A DNA stretch of 13,104 nt from Candidatus Omnitrophota bacterium (GCA_023247935.1 JAHFFM010000041.1:1-13104), one strand, 5' to 3'; positions 1 through 8,087 are shown, counted from the stretch's first letter. The notes: generated by a model from the letters alone, not told the origin. Numbers and translations are program-made.

Positions 1-860
1 TGAATGTAAATCGTGACCACCGGTTTGACGTCCAATCGCGAGTACTCATTCGGGTCGAGATAGGAATCTTTGACGGTGGCCACATCTTTGACACGAATCA
101 CGGTTCCTTCCGGCATTCTTCGAACCACCATGTTTTGAATTTGGTCAATTGTCTCAAATTCACCCTGCACGCGCACAAGATAACGGTCCCGTTTTCGTTC
201 CACCTCTCCTGACAAAAGGTTCAAATTATTCGAACCCAAAACAGACGTAACTTCATCAATGGGGATGCCATAAGCCGCCAGCCGCGTCTGGTCGGCCTCG
301 AGCAAAATTTTCCGTTCACGCCCTCCGGCCACCTCCACGTTCGCCACCCCCGAAACCCGGCGAAAATCCTCTTTCATGGATTGATCCACGATTTTACGAA
401 TATCCTCCGTGGTTCTCTTTTCGCTTGTAACCGCGATGATGACGATAGGCACGTCACCCTGTTGAAATTGGGCGATCACCGGTTTTTCAATTTCTTTGGG
501 CAGCTGATTTTTTATTTTTGCGAATTTTTCACGAACCTCGAGCGCCTCGAATTCCATGTTCGCGCTCGCTTCAAAACTCATAATCACGGTGGATTCGCCT
601 TCTTTGGAGATAGATAACAGCTGTTGGAGATTGCTCACTGTAGCCACGGCTTCTTCAACAGGCTTTGTGACCAGCTGTTCCACTTCCGTGGGCGGAATCC
701 CTCCGCGCACTTGAATGATAATGCTGATTTGGCCGAAAGAAGTATTGGGATAAAGCTCAACCGGAAGCTTAAATAGAGACACCGTGCCGAATAAAATCAA
801 AATCAGCACGATCATGAAAACCGTCACCGGTTTTTTGATAGAGAATTCAGGTAAATTCAT
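1..860 (-). CDS. RND-family efflux transporter, second pump subunit (partial, N-terminal 286 residues)
   Basis: This is the N-terminal part of an inner-membrane RND (AcrB/HAE1-like) proton-driven exporter; the rest lies beyond the window edge. The translation starts MNLPEFSIKKPVTVFMIVLI, with TM1 at about residues 13-33. The periplasmic porter domain follows, including the family patterns TKPVEEAV (about 64-71), SISKEG and SGVANVEVAGG. It is clearly paralogous to the complete RND gene just upstream in the operon (TKPIEEAV, STSKEG and GVASASISGG at matching places). The start is the ATG at 858-860. No Shine-Dalgarno is visible before it, and a palindromic element ends 13 nt upstream. Two tandem RND genes with one fusion protein and one TolC resemble the MdtABC arrangement, so a heteromeric trimer is possible; this is inference. 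The substrate cannot be told from the sequence. Confidence 0.93.
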   Translation of the reverse strand, partial: MNLPEFSIKKPVTVFMIVLILILFGTVSLFKLPVELYPNTSFGQISIIIQVRGGIPPTEVEQLVTKPVEEAVATVSNLQQLLSISKEGESTVIMSFEASANMEFEALEVREKFAKIKNQLPKEIEKPVIAQFQQGDVPIVIIAVTSEKRTTEDIRKIVDQSMKEDFRRVSGVANVEVAGGRERKILLEADQTRLAAYGIPIDEVTSVLGSNNLNLLSGEVERKRDRYLVRVQGEFETIDQIQNMVVRRMPEGTVIRVKDVATVKDSYLDPNEYSRLDVKPVVTIYI

Positions 861-873
861 ATTGCTTTTGTTT

Positions 874-978
874 AAGGGTGGGGGTGAGTTGTGAGTAGTG
901 AGGCTGGGATGAGGGTGAGTGATTTGTTTTCACTCATCCCCACCCTCGCCCCACTACTCACAACTCACCCCCAATCCT
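874..978. repeat. Intercistronic palindromic element, family A, copy 1
   Basis: This 105-bp inverted repeat fills the gap between the two RND genes. Its outer arms match perfectly over 22 bp (879-900 against 952-973). Inner segments around 911-922 and 930-940 also pair, with a T-rich tip near 923-929. The left arm is made of 7-bp units such as GTGAGTT and GTGAGTA. It is about 88% identical by eye to the element at 12873-12976. Its right edge touches the TGA stop of the upstream RND gene (978-980), and its left edge lies 13 nt before the next ATG. No U-tract follows the hairpin on the minus strand, so it does not look like a rho-independent terminator. Confidence 0.9.
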
Positions 979-3900
979 CATCCTTTTTTCTTTCGTCTGA
1001 GAATAAAATCAGCCACTTCTTCGGTTCCGATGTACAAAGCCGGGGTCGCGACAAGAGTTAAAAAGGTGGCCACCAAAATACCCCCCATAACAGCCACGGC
1101 CATGGGCGCCTGGAGCTCGGCTCCCTCTCCAATTCCCAAAGCCAGTGGGACCAATCCAATAGCTGACGAAAACGCGGTCATCAAAATAGGCCGGAGGCGG
1201 GTTTTGCCAGCTCGCACCGCCGATTCATGCAACCCAACCCCTTCACGCCTCAATTGGTTAATGTAATCAACCAAAATAATACCGTTGTTCACCACAATAC
1301 CGGCAAGCAAAATAACGCCCAAGATAACCACCACGCTGATCGGCGTTTTAGAAATCCAAAGCGCCCAAGACACGCCGATCAAAGAAAGAGGCAAACAAAA
1401 CATGATAAGAAACGGCTGGTACAAAGATTCAAACTGCGCGGCCATGATCATGTAAACCAAAATCACGGACAAAATAAACGCGAATTGAAGGCTGGCAAAA
1501 GATTCTTTCACCTCTTCGCTTTCACCGGCAAGCCGGATCGCGTAACGGTCAGAAACTTTCATGCTGGTAATTTCATTCTGCACCTCTTGAACGATTTCTT
1601 CGAGACCACGGCCGTAAATTTTGGCATAAACCTGCACCGTTCTTTCCTGGGAAACACGTTTGATTTCGCTGGGACCCAAACCACGCTCAAAAGTCACGAA
1701 ATCGCTCAAGGGAACGTCCATATCCAGCGGAGAGCGGATAATGAGCGCGCCTAATTTTGAAAAACGGTCACGGTCAGATTCCTTAAGCTGAACACGAATC
1801 ATGATTTCACGGCCCTCTTCTTTGAATTTGCTGGCCGCGATTCCCTTGATTGCCATATTGGCTGCCTGCGCAATGGAAACAACCGAAAATTTGTAGTAAC
1901 TGGCTCGATCTTTATTGATATGAATTTTAGTTTCCGGGAACTGCTCGGCGATGCTGTTGGTAACGCCATAAATCCCGGAAATTTTTGAAATATGCTCCTG
2001 TACTTGAAGAGCAATGTTCTTTAATTCTTCCAATTTAGGCCCCTTAATTTCAATCACAATTGGCGCGTCGCTGTCTCCTCCCACTTTGAACGCGCTGTCA
2101 TAGAGAACATAGCTGATTCTGGCCGGCTGAATTGTTTTTCTCCCTTCGGAAAGCTCAAAATGCTGGCGCACGGCCTGCACCACCTGATCCGTCGGAGTAT
2201 TCGTTTCCGGGTCGAGGGTTACCACCACCTGAGCCTGATTCGAGCCAAGTCGCTCGAGGACTTCCTTGGTGCCTTCCCCTTTATTTGAACCCACGATGGC
2301 GGAGACAGACTTTACATCCGGCATTTTGGAAACAAATTTTTCGATGCGCTCTGAAATTTCGTTCGCGAATTCCACGCGCGACCCGACCGGAAGATCGATT
2401 TTAATCATGAATTGTTTCTGATCCACCTTCGGGAGAAGAATTCTATCCATCGTGGTGAACAACAACATACTTCCAGCGAAAACGAAGAAAATAATTAGAA
2501 GGAAAAACCATTTGGCCGCGATAAATGACGGCAAAAATTTTTCGTAAATTTTCTCAATCGCGGTTATGGGCATCGACGCGATCTCTAAAATTTTATGAAA
2601 TATCAGAGAAAGATACCCAAAAGGCGTTGTAGGCTTGGACTCTGCCTCTCCTCCTTTACTCTCTTCGTGAATGTCGCGCTTACTCAAAGAAGATTTTTTT
2701 CCTACTTTGGCAATAAGCATCGGCAAAAGCGTAAACGCGATGACAGCTGAAATTACCTGAGTCACAACCACTACCCACGCGAGTTCTTTAAAAATCTGCC
2801 CCGCGATACCCGTCACAAACACAATAGGCAAAAATACCGACACCGTCGTTAACGTGGACGCCACCATCGGCGCCATCACCTCTTCAGAACCCACGATAGC
2901 CGCCGCTTCCATTCCTTCTTGGGGTGCCTCGCGGAATTTCCGATACACATTTTCGATAACAACGACGGCGTTATCCAACAACATACCGACGCCCAGCGCC
3001 ACGCCGCCCAATGAAATCACGTTGAGTGAGATATGCATGAAATACATCAGCGTGTACGTCGCCAAAACCGTTACCGGCGTAATCGTGACGACTAACGCTG
3101 AATTTTTAAAATCCCTCAAAAAGATAAGCAGAACCAAAAATGCGAGAAAACCACCCTGCAAAGCAGCGTCTTTCACGCCGTCCAAGGCGTCGCGAATGAA
3201 TTTTGATTGATCGTAAACAACGTCGACCTGGATATCTTTGGGAAGCTGTTTTTGAAGCTCGGCGATTTTCTTTTTGATGTTGTTTGAAACTTGAATGGTG
3301 TTCGCCTGCGCCTGTTTCTGCACAGAAATCGTAACGTTCTCAAGAAGATTAAACCGCGAGTAACTGGTCCTGTCTTTAACGGTTCGGGTGACATCCGCAA
3401 CGTCTTTCAAATAAACCAGACGGTTAGAGGGTTGATTCATTAATTTTTGCTGTTCCATGGGGTCGTCGGATTCCTCAGCCAAATGCGCTTTGATAGGAAT
3501 TTGCCCCACCTCATCCACGTGCTTGAATTCACCTAACGTACGCACCAGGTATTCATAAAAACTTTCCTTGATGGTTCCGCCCGGATAATTCAAATTCGCG
3601 GCCGCAATCGCATTCCACACGTCTACAATGGAAACCCCCGCCCGCCGCAGTTTAATCTGGTCCACATCCACCAAAATCTGTTCTTCCGCGCCGCCTGAAA
3701 TAGACGCCGAGGCCACGCCCTGCACTTTTTCAATTTCGTCCTTAAACCATTTCCTGGATAATTCCCTGAGCTGAACCGGCGTTCTCTCGGCGCTGGAAAT
3801 AGAAAGGGACATGACAGGAAGCTCAAAAGGATTGAATTTCACCACTACAGGTTCCTGCGAATCGCGCGGGAGGCGCTCTTTAATCAAATCGATTTTTTCA

Positions 3901-4226
3901 CGCACGGACAAAGAAGCGAAATCCATGTTCTGATTCCAGCTGAACTCCACAACCACGAGAGAAAGACCTTCTTTGGAAGTAGAAGTGACTTTGCGCAAGC
4001 CCGCGATACCGCCCACAGCCTCTTCAATAGGTTTCGTGATAAGAGTTTCGATTTCTTCAGGCGCCGCGTTTTCATAGGGCGTCACGATGGAAAGTTGAGG
4101 ATAAGAAATCGGCGGAAAGAGCTCCTGAGAAAGAAGCTTAAGAGAGATCACTCCGAAAAGAAAGACCCCGATGTAAGCCATCAGGGTCGTAACCGGACGA
4201 CGAATGGATACTTGAGGAAGGCTCAT
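978..4226 (-). CDS. RND-family efflux transporter, HAE1/AcrB-like (complete)
   Basis: This is a full-length inner-membrane RND exporter of 1082 aa, slightly longer than AcrB (about 1049 aa). TM1 is at about residues 13-32, followed by the first periplasmic porter/docking half. TM2-TM6 span about 355-505, a charged cytoplasmic loop about 508-535, and TM7 about 571-591. The second porter half follows, and TM8-TM12 end near 1067. The TM4 proton-relay motif reads GMLLDNAVVVIEN (D418, N419), so the second Asp of AcrB's DD pair is Asn. TM10 reads GIVVNNGIILVDY, with Asn where AcrB has Lys940. These variants occur in many HAE1-like pumps, so activity is still expected. The start is the ATG at 4224-4226, which gives the usual N-terminus just before TM1. 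No Shine-Dalgarno is visible, and a palindromic element ends 13 nt upstream. The gene sits third in the export operon. Confidence 0.96.
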   Translation of the reverse strand: MSLPQVSIRRPVTTLMAYIGVFLFGVISLKLLSQELFPPISYPQLSIVTPYENAAPEEIETLITKPIEEAVGGIAGLRKVTSTSKEGLSLVVVEFSWNQNMDFASLSVREKIDLIKERLPRDSQEPVVVKFNPFELPVMSLSISSAERTPVQLRELSRKWFKDEIEKVQGVASASISGGAEEQILVDVDQIKLRRAGVSIVDVWNAIAAANLNYPGGTIKESFYEYLVRTLGEFKHVDEVGQIPIKAHLAEESDDPMEQQKLMNQPSNRLVYLKDVADVTRTVKDRTSYSRFNLLENVTISVQKQAQANTIQVSNNIKKKIAELQKQLPKDIQVDVVYDQSKFIRDALDGVKDAALQGGFLAFLVLLIFLRDFKNSALVVTITPVTVLATYTLMYFMHISLNVISLGGVALGVGMLLDNAVVVIENVYRKFREAPQEGMEAAAIVGSEEVMAPMVASTLTTVSVFLPIVFVTGIAGQIFKELAWVVVVTQVISAVIAFTLLPMLIAKVGKKSSLSKRDIHEESKGGEAESKPTTPFGYLSLIFHKILEIASMPITAIEKIYEKFLPSFIAAKWFFLLIIFFVFAGSMLLFTTMDRILLPKVDQKQFMIKIDLPVGSRVEFANEISERIEKFVSKMPDVKSVSAIVGSNKGEGTKEVLERLGSNQAQVVVTLDPETNTPTDQVVQAVRQHFELSEGRKTIQPARISYVLYDSAFKVGGDSDAPIVIEIKGPKLEELKNIALQVQEHISKISGIYGVTNSIAEQFPETKIHINKDRASYYKFSVVSIAQAANMAIKGIAASKFKEEGREIMIRVQLKESDRDRFSKLGALIIRSPLDMDVPLSDFVTFERGLGPSEIKRVSQERTVQVYAKIYGRGLEEIVQEVQNEITSMKVSDRYAIRLAGESEEVKESFASLQFAFILSVILVYMIMAAQFESLYQPFLIMFCLPLSLIGVSWALWISKTPISVVVILGVILLAGIVVNNGIILVDYINQLRREGVGLHESAVRAGKTRLRPILMTAFSSAIGLVPLALGIGEGAELQAPMAVAVMGGILVATFLTLVATPALYIGTEEVADFILRRKKKG

Positions 4227-4239
4227 GGATATAAAAATC

Positions 4240-4351
4240 AGCGAAAAGCGAAGAGTGAATAGCGAAAAACCGTGGTGTCGCTTCGCGACATTTTATTATA
4301 GGCCACGAAGTGGCTCCATAGCTATTCGCTCTTCGTTATTCGCTTTTCGCT
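4240..4351. repeat. Intercistronic palindromic element, family B, copy 1
   Basis: This 112-bp inverted repeat lies between the fusion-protein stop (4357-4359) and the RND start (4226). The left arm (4240-4263) reads as 7-bp units AGCGAAA-AGCGAAG-AGTGAAT-AGC. The right arm (4321-4351), reverse-complemented, reads AGCGAAA-AGCGAAT-AACGAAG-AGCGAAT-AGC, exactly one heptad longer. The central part carries two small hairpins, GTCGC-TTC-GCGAC and GCCAC-GAA-GTGGC. Part of the same core recurs at 11825-11881. There is no U-tract typical of a terminator. Confidence 0.88.
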
Positions 4352-4356
4352 GCACT

Positions 4357-5616
4357 TTAAAATATTCCCTCTTGCGTTTCCGTAATTTCCACTTTTTGCT
4401 TGTCTTGCAGTTCTTGTTCAATATCCACGACCGCGAGCTCACCTTCTTCAACCCCTTCTTTGACCTCAATGCTGTCAGGAGTCGCGTAAGCGACTTCAAT
4501 TGCGCGCATTTCAACGGTTCCGAAAGAAGTTTTATTTCCCGGTTCCGCGGCAGGAATGGCCGGTTTCTTTACGGACTCATCTTTTTCGGACGCCCCCTCT
4601 TCCGGAGCGGCGGCGGCAGGAGCTTCCGCCTCCTCGGGATGAACGACATAAACATAATATTTGTCTTCTTTTTTCTTAAACGCGGAACTGGGGATGACAA
4701 GCGCATCTTCTTTCTCATAAACCAGCACAGCCACGCGCCCGAACATACCGGGTTTAATTTTTTCGTCGGGATTGGCGATTTTAGCGCGAACTTTCATGGT
4801 ACGTGAACGGTTTTCCACCATGGGCGAAATGGAATCCACCTGCCCTTTAAAAAGCTCGTCCGGATAAGAATCGAGGGACACTTCAACGTTTTGTCCTTCT
4901 TTAATCTTGGCCAATTCCTTTTCAATAATTCCAAATTCCGCGAAAACGTCTTTATAATCCACAAAAGTCGCGATCTTGTCCTGCGGCGTTACATTCGCTC
5001 CCTTTTCGAAACTAATGGAACCAATGTAGCCGTCGTTGTAAGCCACCAGATTGGTTTTATCCAGTTCCGTTTTGGCGGATTGATATTCCAATTGCGCCTG
5101 TTTTAATTTCGATTCCACAATAGAGCCGAGCTCAAAAAGTTTTTTTGCTTTTTCATATTCAATTTTTGAATACTCCAGCTTCAAAAGCGCTTCCTTCTGG
5201 TCCAAACTGGCGATGATGTCGCCCTGCGTTATTTTTTCTCCCTCGCGAAAATTAACGTACTCAATGGTGCCCTGCACCAAAAATTTAAGTTCATACTCCC
5301 TGAAACCTTTCATCGTGCCCAGAGCGGGAACCGTATCCCGGAAATTCACTTTTGCCACTTTGTATACTTTCACGGATGGCGGCGGCTGTTCAGCCGGGGC
5401 TTCCGGCATCGCTTTTTTGGTTTTTTTCAAAACAGGCATTCCGCCAACGCAGGTGACATGATTGGAAATCATGGAATAGCCAAAAATAAGCGTCAACACA
5501 ACCGCGACGCCCTGAAATACGGCGCGCTTGTTGAATTTTACCGGCGCCTTGGGTTTAGCCGGTTTATTTGGATCCGGCGTCGGAAGTTTTAACTTCGGTA
5601 AACTGGGTAATTTCAT
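4357..5616 (-). CDS. RND-type membrane fusion protein (HlyD/AcrA family)
   Basis: This is the periplasmic adaptor (419 aa) that links the RND pump to the TolC-like channel. The order is: a Pro/Lys-rich cytoplasmic tail (1-30); one membrane anchor (about 31-50), so it is anchored rather than a lipoprotein; a first lipoyl half-motif around GTIEYVNFREGEKITQGD (116-133); a short alpha-hairpin (about 140-188); a second lipoyl half (191-219); the beta-barrel (about 222-300); and a membrane-proximal domain (about 305-410). A 40-residue Ala/Pro/Glu-rich low-complexity insert (about 327-365) interrupts the membrane-proximal part. The start is the ATG at 5614-5616, preceded by AAGGA at 5-nt spacing. 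The first 53 bp overlap the end of the TolC gene, which suggests translational coupling. The substrate is unknown. Confidence 0.94.
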   Translation of the reverse strand: MKLPSLPKLKLPTPDPNKPAKPKAPVKFNKRAVFQGVAVVLTLIFGYSMISNHVTCVGGMPVLKKTKKAMPEAPAEQPPPSVKVYKVAKVNFRDTVPALGTMKGFREYELKFLVQGTIEYVNFREGEKITQGDIIASLDQKEALLKLEYSKIEYEKAKKLFELGSIVESKLKQAQLEYQSAKTELDKTNLVAYNDGYIGSISFEKGANVTPQDKIATFVDYKDVFAEFGIIEKELAKIKEGQNVEVSLDSYPDELFKGQVDSISPMVENRSRTMKVRAKIANPDEKIKPGMFGRVAVLVYEKEDALVIPSSAFKKKEDKYYVYVVHPEEAEAPAAAAPEEGASEKDESVKKPAIPAAEPGNKTSFGTVEMRAIEVAYATPDSIEVKEGVEEGELAVVDIEQELQDKQKVEITETQEGIF

Positions 5617-7438
5617 ATTTTTCCTTAGCAGCTATTCGTTGATTTTCAAAATAATAAGGGTCGCCTATCAGCAAGCCCATGGATGATAACGCCGTGTTAT
5701 AATCCGCCACCGCCTGCACAAAAGAATATTTGTCCTGCACCTTTGAAATCAAAAGATCCACGTAACTTGAAGGCCCGGCTTCCTGCACGCCTATCATGTA
5801 CTGTAAAATGGCCAACTGTTTGTCCTGGTATTTTAATTTTGCGGCCGCCGAATCAATCTGAATCAAATACCGCTGCAAAGAATAAAATTCATCACGAAGT
5901 TTGAGGGTGATGTCGTTTTTGGCGGCGTTGTATTCACTTTCGGCCTGCAAAAGCGCGTATTGCGCCTGTTTTTCATCGGTGATATCACTGAATTTATCCC
6001 ACAAATTAAACGCCAAATGATGCCGCCAATCCTCGGAGCCGGTGAGCGAAAGCACGGTGGGTCCATACACATGCTTTGTTTGCTCGTACTCGACGGAATT
6101 GGCGCCCAAAGGCATGCTTCCATGCACGCCCAAAAACCATTCTTTTTCGGTATCAATAGACGCCTTTTCCTCCTGAAAAGCCTGCGTGTCATGAAACGCT
6201 TCACCCAGCATCCCGTAAGAACCGCGTAATTCAAAATGCGGTTTCTTTTTGGATTCGTAAATATCCATACCGAATTTCGAAGCCTCAATTCCAAATTCTT
6301 TGACGCGGAGATCCGCGTTATTTTCAATGGCCAAATTTAAAAGCTGCTCAAAAGTAGAAGTGACTTTGACATAATCCATTTTCAAATCCACAGGAATATT
6401 TTCTTCAACATCCAAATCCATGACTTGTTTCAAACTCACGTTCGCGGACAAAACATCATTCTTAGCGGCTTCCGATTGAAAAATTACCTGGGCATTCTGC
6501 GCCTCGATATTCAAATAATCCACTTCTGAAATAAGACCTGATTCTTTCTGTTTTTTTACGCTCTGAAAAAGCTCCGTAATGCTGGCAAGCAATTCCGATT
6601 GATACTGAGCGTTGTATTCGGCTTTTACCGCGCCGTAATAAGCGATGCGCGTTTGGTGAATAATGTCATCTTTGGCTTTTTTGTACTCGGCTTTGGATAC
6701 ACGAACATTTTCCTCGGATTGTTTGACGCCATTCATTAATTCACCGGCCGTATAAATTGGCTGGGTAAAATTCAGCTTCTGACTATCCCCTCTATAAAAA
6801 CGGTTTCCGGTGCCGCCCGGCAATTTTCCGCCATTCACGTCCAGCGCCGCTTGAATGGTCGGCATTAACGCGCGCTTGGTTTCCGTCAACTTCGCGGCGG
6901 CCACTTCCACGCTTTTTTTCGCGGCCTGGAGCCTCATGTTATTCGCGACGGCTATTTCCACAGCTTCTTCAATGGTGACCTTATTGTCGGAAAGCGCATT
7001 GTGATAAATTTTCTCTTTGCCCTCGCGGTCAGAGGGTTGAAATGAGGAGCTGTAAGTGCCGTCTACTTTTTGGTATTTATTTTTATCCGGAAAAACAAAA
7101 TTCAGATTGTTCCAATTCCAGGATTTTTTAGGCTCTTCTTGGACTTTGATCAGAACAGGCGCGGGTTTTTCCTGTTTCACGGCTGCGGGTGTTTGGACAG
7201 GAACAACGGGGATGACCGGGGCCGATTGTTTGACCTCTTTAAGTGTATTGGAAATAGCGCTGCTTGATTCTTGGGTTTCAAGCGCTAAACGGGCATTTTC
7301 CATTTTCCCGACAATTGCCTGATGTTTTTCCTTAGCAAGCACCACGTCCTGCTGCAAAGAACTCAACGTATCTTCGGCAAACGTCAGCCCAATGCTATTA
7401 AAAAGAATACAATAAGACAGCGATACGATAAGACGCAA
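5564..7438 (-). CDS. TolC-family outer-membrane efflux protein with N-terminal extension
   Basis: This is the outer-membrane/periplasmic tunnel of the tripartite exporter. I chose the TTG at 7436-7438 (624 aa). It follows GGGAG at 5-nt spacing and starts a clean signal peptide (MRLIVSLSYCILFNSIGLTFA, cleaved before EDT). The frame stays open to another TTG at 7502-7504, but a good promoter overlaps that site, so it should lie upstream of the transcript start. The mature protein begins with a predicted coiled coil (about 23-70), a Pro/Val-rich linker (about 72-102) and about 50 further residues. The two OEP repeats follow from about residue 153 (VTIEEAVEIAVANN), with long helical segments to the end. 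The C-terminal coding region overlaps the next gene. The roughly 130-residue leader domain is longer than in E. coli TolC. Confidence 0.92.
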   Translation of the reverse strand: MRLIVSLSYCILFNSIGLTFAEDTLSSLQQDVVLAKEKHQAIVGKMENARLALETQESSSAISNTLKEVKQSAPVIPVVPVQTPAAVKQEKPAPVLIKVQEEPKKSWNWNNLNFVFPDKNKYQKVDGTYSSSFQPSDREGKEKIYHNALSDNKVTIEEAVEIAVANNMRLQAAKKSVEVAAAKLTETKRALMPTIQAALDVNGGKLPGGTGNRFYRGDSQKLNFTQPIYTAGELMNGVKQSEENVRVSKAEYKKAKDDIIHQTRIAYYGAVKAEYNAQYQSELLASITELFQSVKKQKESGLISEVDYLNIEAQNAQVIFQSEAAKNDVLSANVSLKQVMDLDVEENIPVDLKMDYVKVTSTFEQLLNLAIENNADLRVKEFGIEASKFGMDIYESKKKPHFELRGSYGMLGEAFHDTQAFQEEKASIDTEKEWFLGVHGSMPLGANSVEYEQTKHVYGPTVLSLTGSEDWRHHLAFNLWDKFSDITDEKQAQYALLQAESEYNAAKNDITLKLRDEFYSLQRYLIQIDSAAAKLKYQDKQLAILQYMIGVQEAGPSSYVDLLISKVQDKYSFVQAVADYNTALSSMGLLIGDPYYFENQRIAAKEKYEITQFTEVKTSDAGSK

Positions 7439-7488
7439 AAAATCTCCCGACTTTATCCGCTTTAGCCACAATTTATCAATTTTATCTA

Positions 7489-7517
7489 ATTTTAATAAAA
7501 TCAATCCCTTAAGTCAA
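7489..7517 (-). promoter_or_regulatory. Sigma70-like promoter of the export operon
   Basis: On the minus strand TTGACT (7512-7517) and TAAAAT (7489-7494) are separated by exactly 17 nt, and each matches consensus at five of six positions. Transcription should begin near 7482. That leaves a leader of about 44 nt with GGGAG at 7444-7448 before the TTG start at 7438. No operator-like repeat is visible around it. Confidence 0.7.
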
Positions 7518-7650
7518 CCAATTCTCCACATAAAACGCGAGAAATTTCCCTCCATTGAGACACGCAACAGCAACAAGAGGAACGGGTGGCGCCCAATGCA
7601 TTTCTTTTTATTGTCCAAAAAGGACAGCACAACGAAAAGGGTGGTTTATG

Positions 7651-7856
7651 ATTTTTCTCTCAATTAATGACAGTGGGTGACGCGGAGGCGGGGCGCCCCA
7701 AAAAACGTAGCTGAACGGAGTTACGCGAGGTTCGCCACAAAGCGTCAGCGAATCCGTCCCAAGACGCTTTGTGGACAAATCCGCCAGCGTCTTGTGGCGG
7801 ACTTTTTTGGGGCTGCCGCAGCGGCAGGACCCGCTGGCGTTAATTGAGAGAAAAAT
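7651..7856. repeat. Large imperfect palindrome of unknown nature
   Basis: This 206-bp element lies between the 6S RNA and the export-operon promoter. Its ends are a perfect 17-bp inverted repeat (ATTTTTCTCTCAATTAA at 7651-7667 against 7840-7856). Further in, arms of about 30 bp match imperfectly. A second perfect 10-bp block follows (CCCCAAAAAA at 7696-7705 against 7803-7812). The interior holds a 12-bp hairpin (CCACAAAGCGTC at 7735-7746 with 7763-7774) and a 6-bp hairpin (CCGCCA at 7781-7786 with 7795-7800). I see no target-site duplication and no credible reading frame. It could be a MITE-like insertion, a structured RNA, or a strong bidirectional terminator. Its outer arm supplies the U-run immediately after the 6S RNA. 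Confidence 0.8.
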
Positions 7857-7859
7857 TTC

Positions 7860-8049
7860 AACAGGCCCCGCTTGTGCCGTGCTGCCGCGCCCATGAATGA
7901 ATCCCTAGTGTCTAGGGTGGGAACCTCGCAAGCCCCTTTAGGCAAATCACGCCGTAAGGCGAGACAGCACACCGGGAAAAGTCAGCCCCCATTTATATGA
8001 GTATCGGATTCGCATGTCAGCGCTCATGATCCACGAGCACCGCAGGGTT
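7860..8049 (-). ncRNA. ssrS: 6S RNA
   Basis: 6S RNA binds the sigma70 RNA polymerase holoenzyme by mimicking an open promoter. Several blocks, read on the minus strand, resemble E. coli 6S in the same order: CCTGCGGTGCTCGTG at the 5' end; CCGATACTCATA (E. coli CCGAUAUUUCAUA); GCCTAAAGGGGCTTGCGA; the hairpin CCCTAG-ACA-CTAGGG (7903-7917); and the 3' block GGGCGCGGCAGCACGG (E. coli GCCUGCGGCGGCAUCUCGG). The ends can pair: CCTGC with GCGGG, GTGC with GCAC, CGTG with CACG, and UCAAC with GUUGA. The length of about 190 nt fits the family. A promoter sits directly upstream. The exact ends are estimated from the terminal stem. I rejected RNase P, tmRNA and SRP RNA because their signature motifs are absent. 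The call rests on alignment by memory, not on a covariance-model search. Confidence 0.8.
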
Positions 8050-8054
8050 GAGCT

Positions 8055-8083
8055 ATTATATCACGCCGTTTTTTGAGTGGAAG
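8055..8083 (-). promoter_or_regulatory. Promoter of the 6S RNA
   Basis: On the minus strand a perfect TATAAT (8055-8060) is followed 5-6 nt later by the expected RNA start near 8048-8049. At 17-nt spacing the -35 box is weak (CTTCCA, 8078-8083). The promoter begins just after the TAG stop of the coiled-coil gene (8088-8090). Confidence 0.65.
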
Positions 8084-8087
8084 AGGG

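Noticed and set aside
919..1754. Overlapping plus-strand reading frames opposite the first RND gene (919-1266, 1227-1754).
   Set aside because: They are antisense shadows of a strongly supported gene, have unnatural composition and match no family I recognise.
4240..4351. Heptad arrays as a CRISPR array.
   Set aside because: Units are 7 bp with no spacers and form an inverted repeat; no cas genes are present.
4225..4806. A 193-codon plus-strand reading frame opposite the fusion-protein gene and repeat.
   Set aside because: It crosses the family-B palindrome and runs antisense to a clear membrane fusion protein; the residue pattern (F/R/G rich) is typical of a shadow frame.
7439..7504. Upstream extension of the TolC gene to the TTG at 7502-7504.
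   Set aside because: A good promoter overlaps this start and the spacing to AAGGG is too short. The downstream TTG has a proper ribosome-binding site and signal peptide.
7745..7972. A 75-codon minus-strand reading frame in the intergenic region.
   Set aside because: It lies across the 6S RNA and the large palindrome, has no ribosome-binding site and has low-complexity Ala/Arg content imposed by the structured RNA sequence.
7860..8049. RNase P RNA, tmRNA or SRP RNA in the structured intergenic region.
   Set aside because: The conserved signatures of these RNAs were not found, whereas 6S blocks were present in order.
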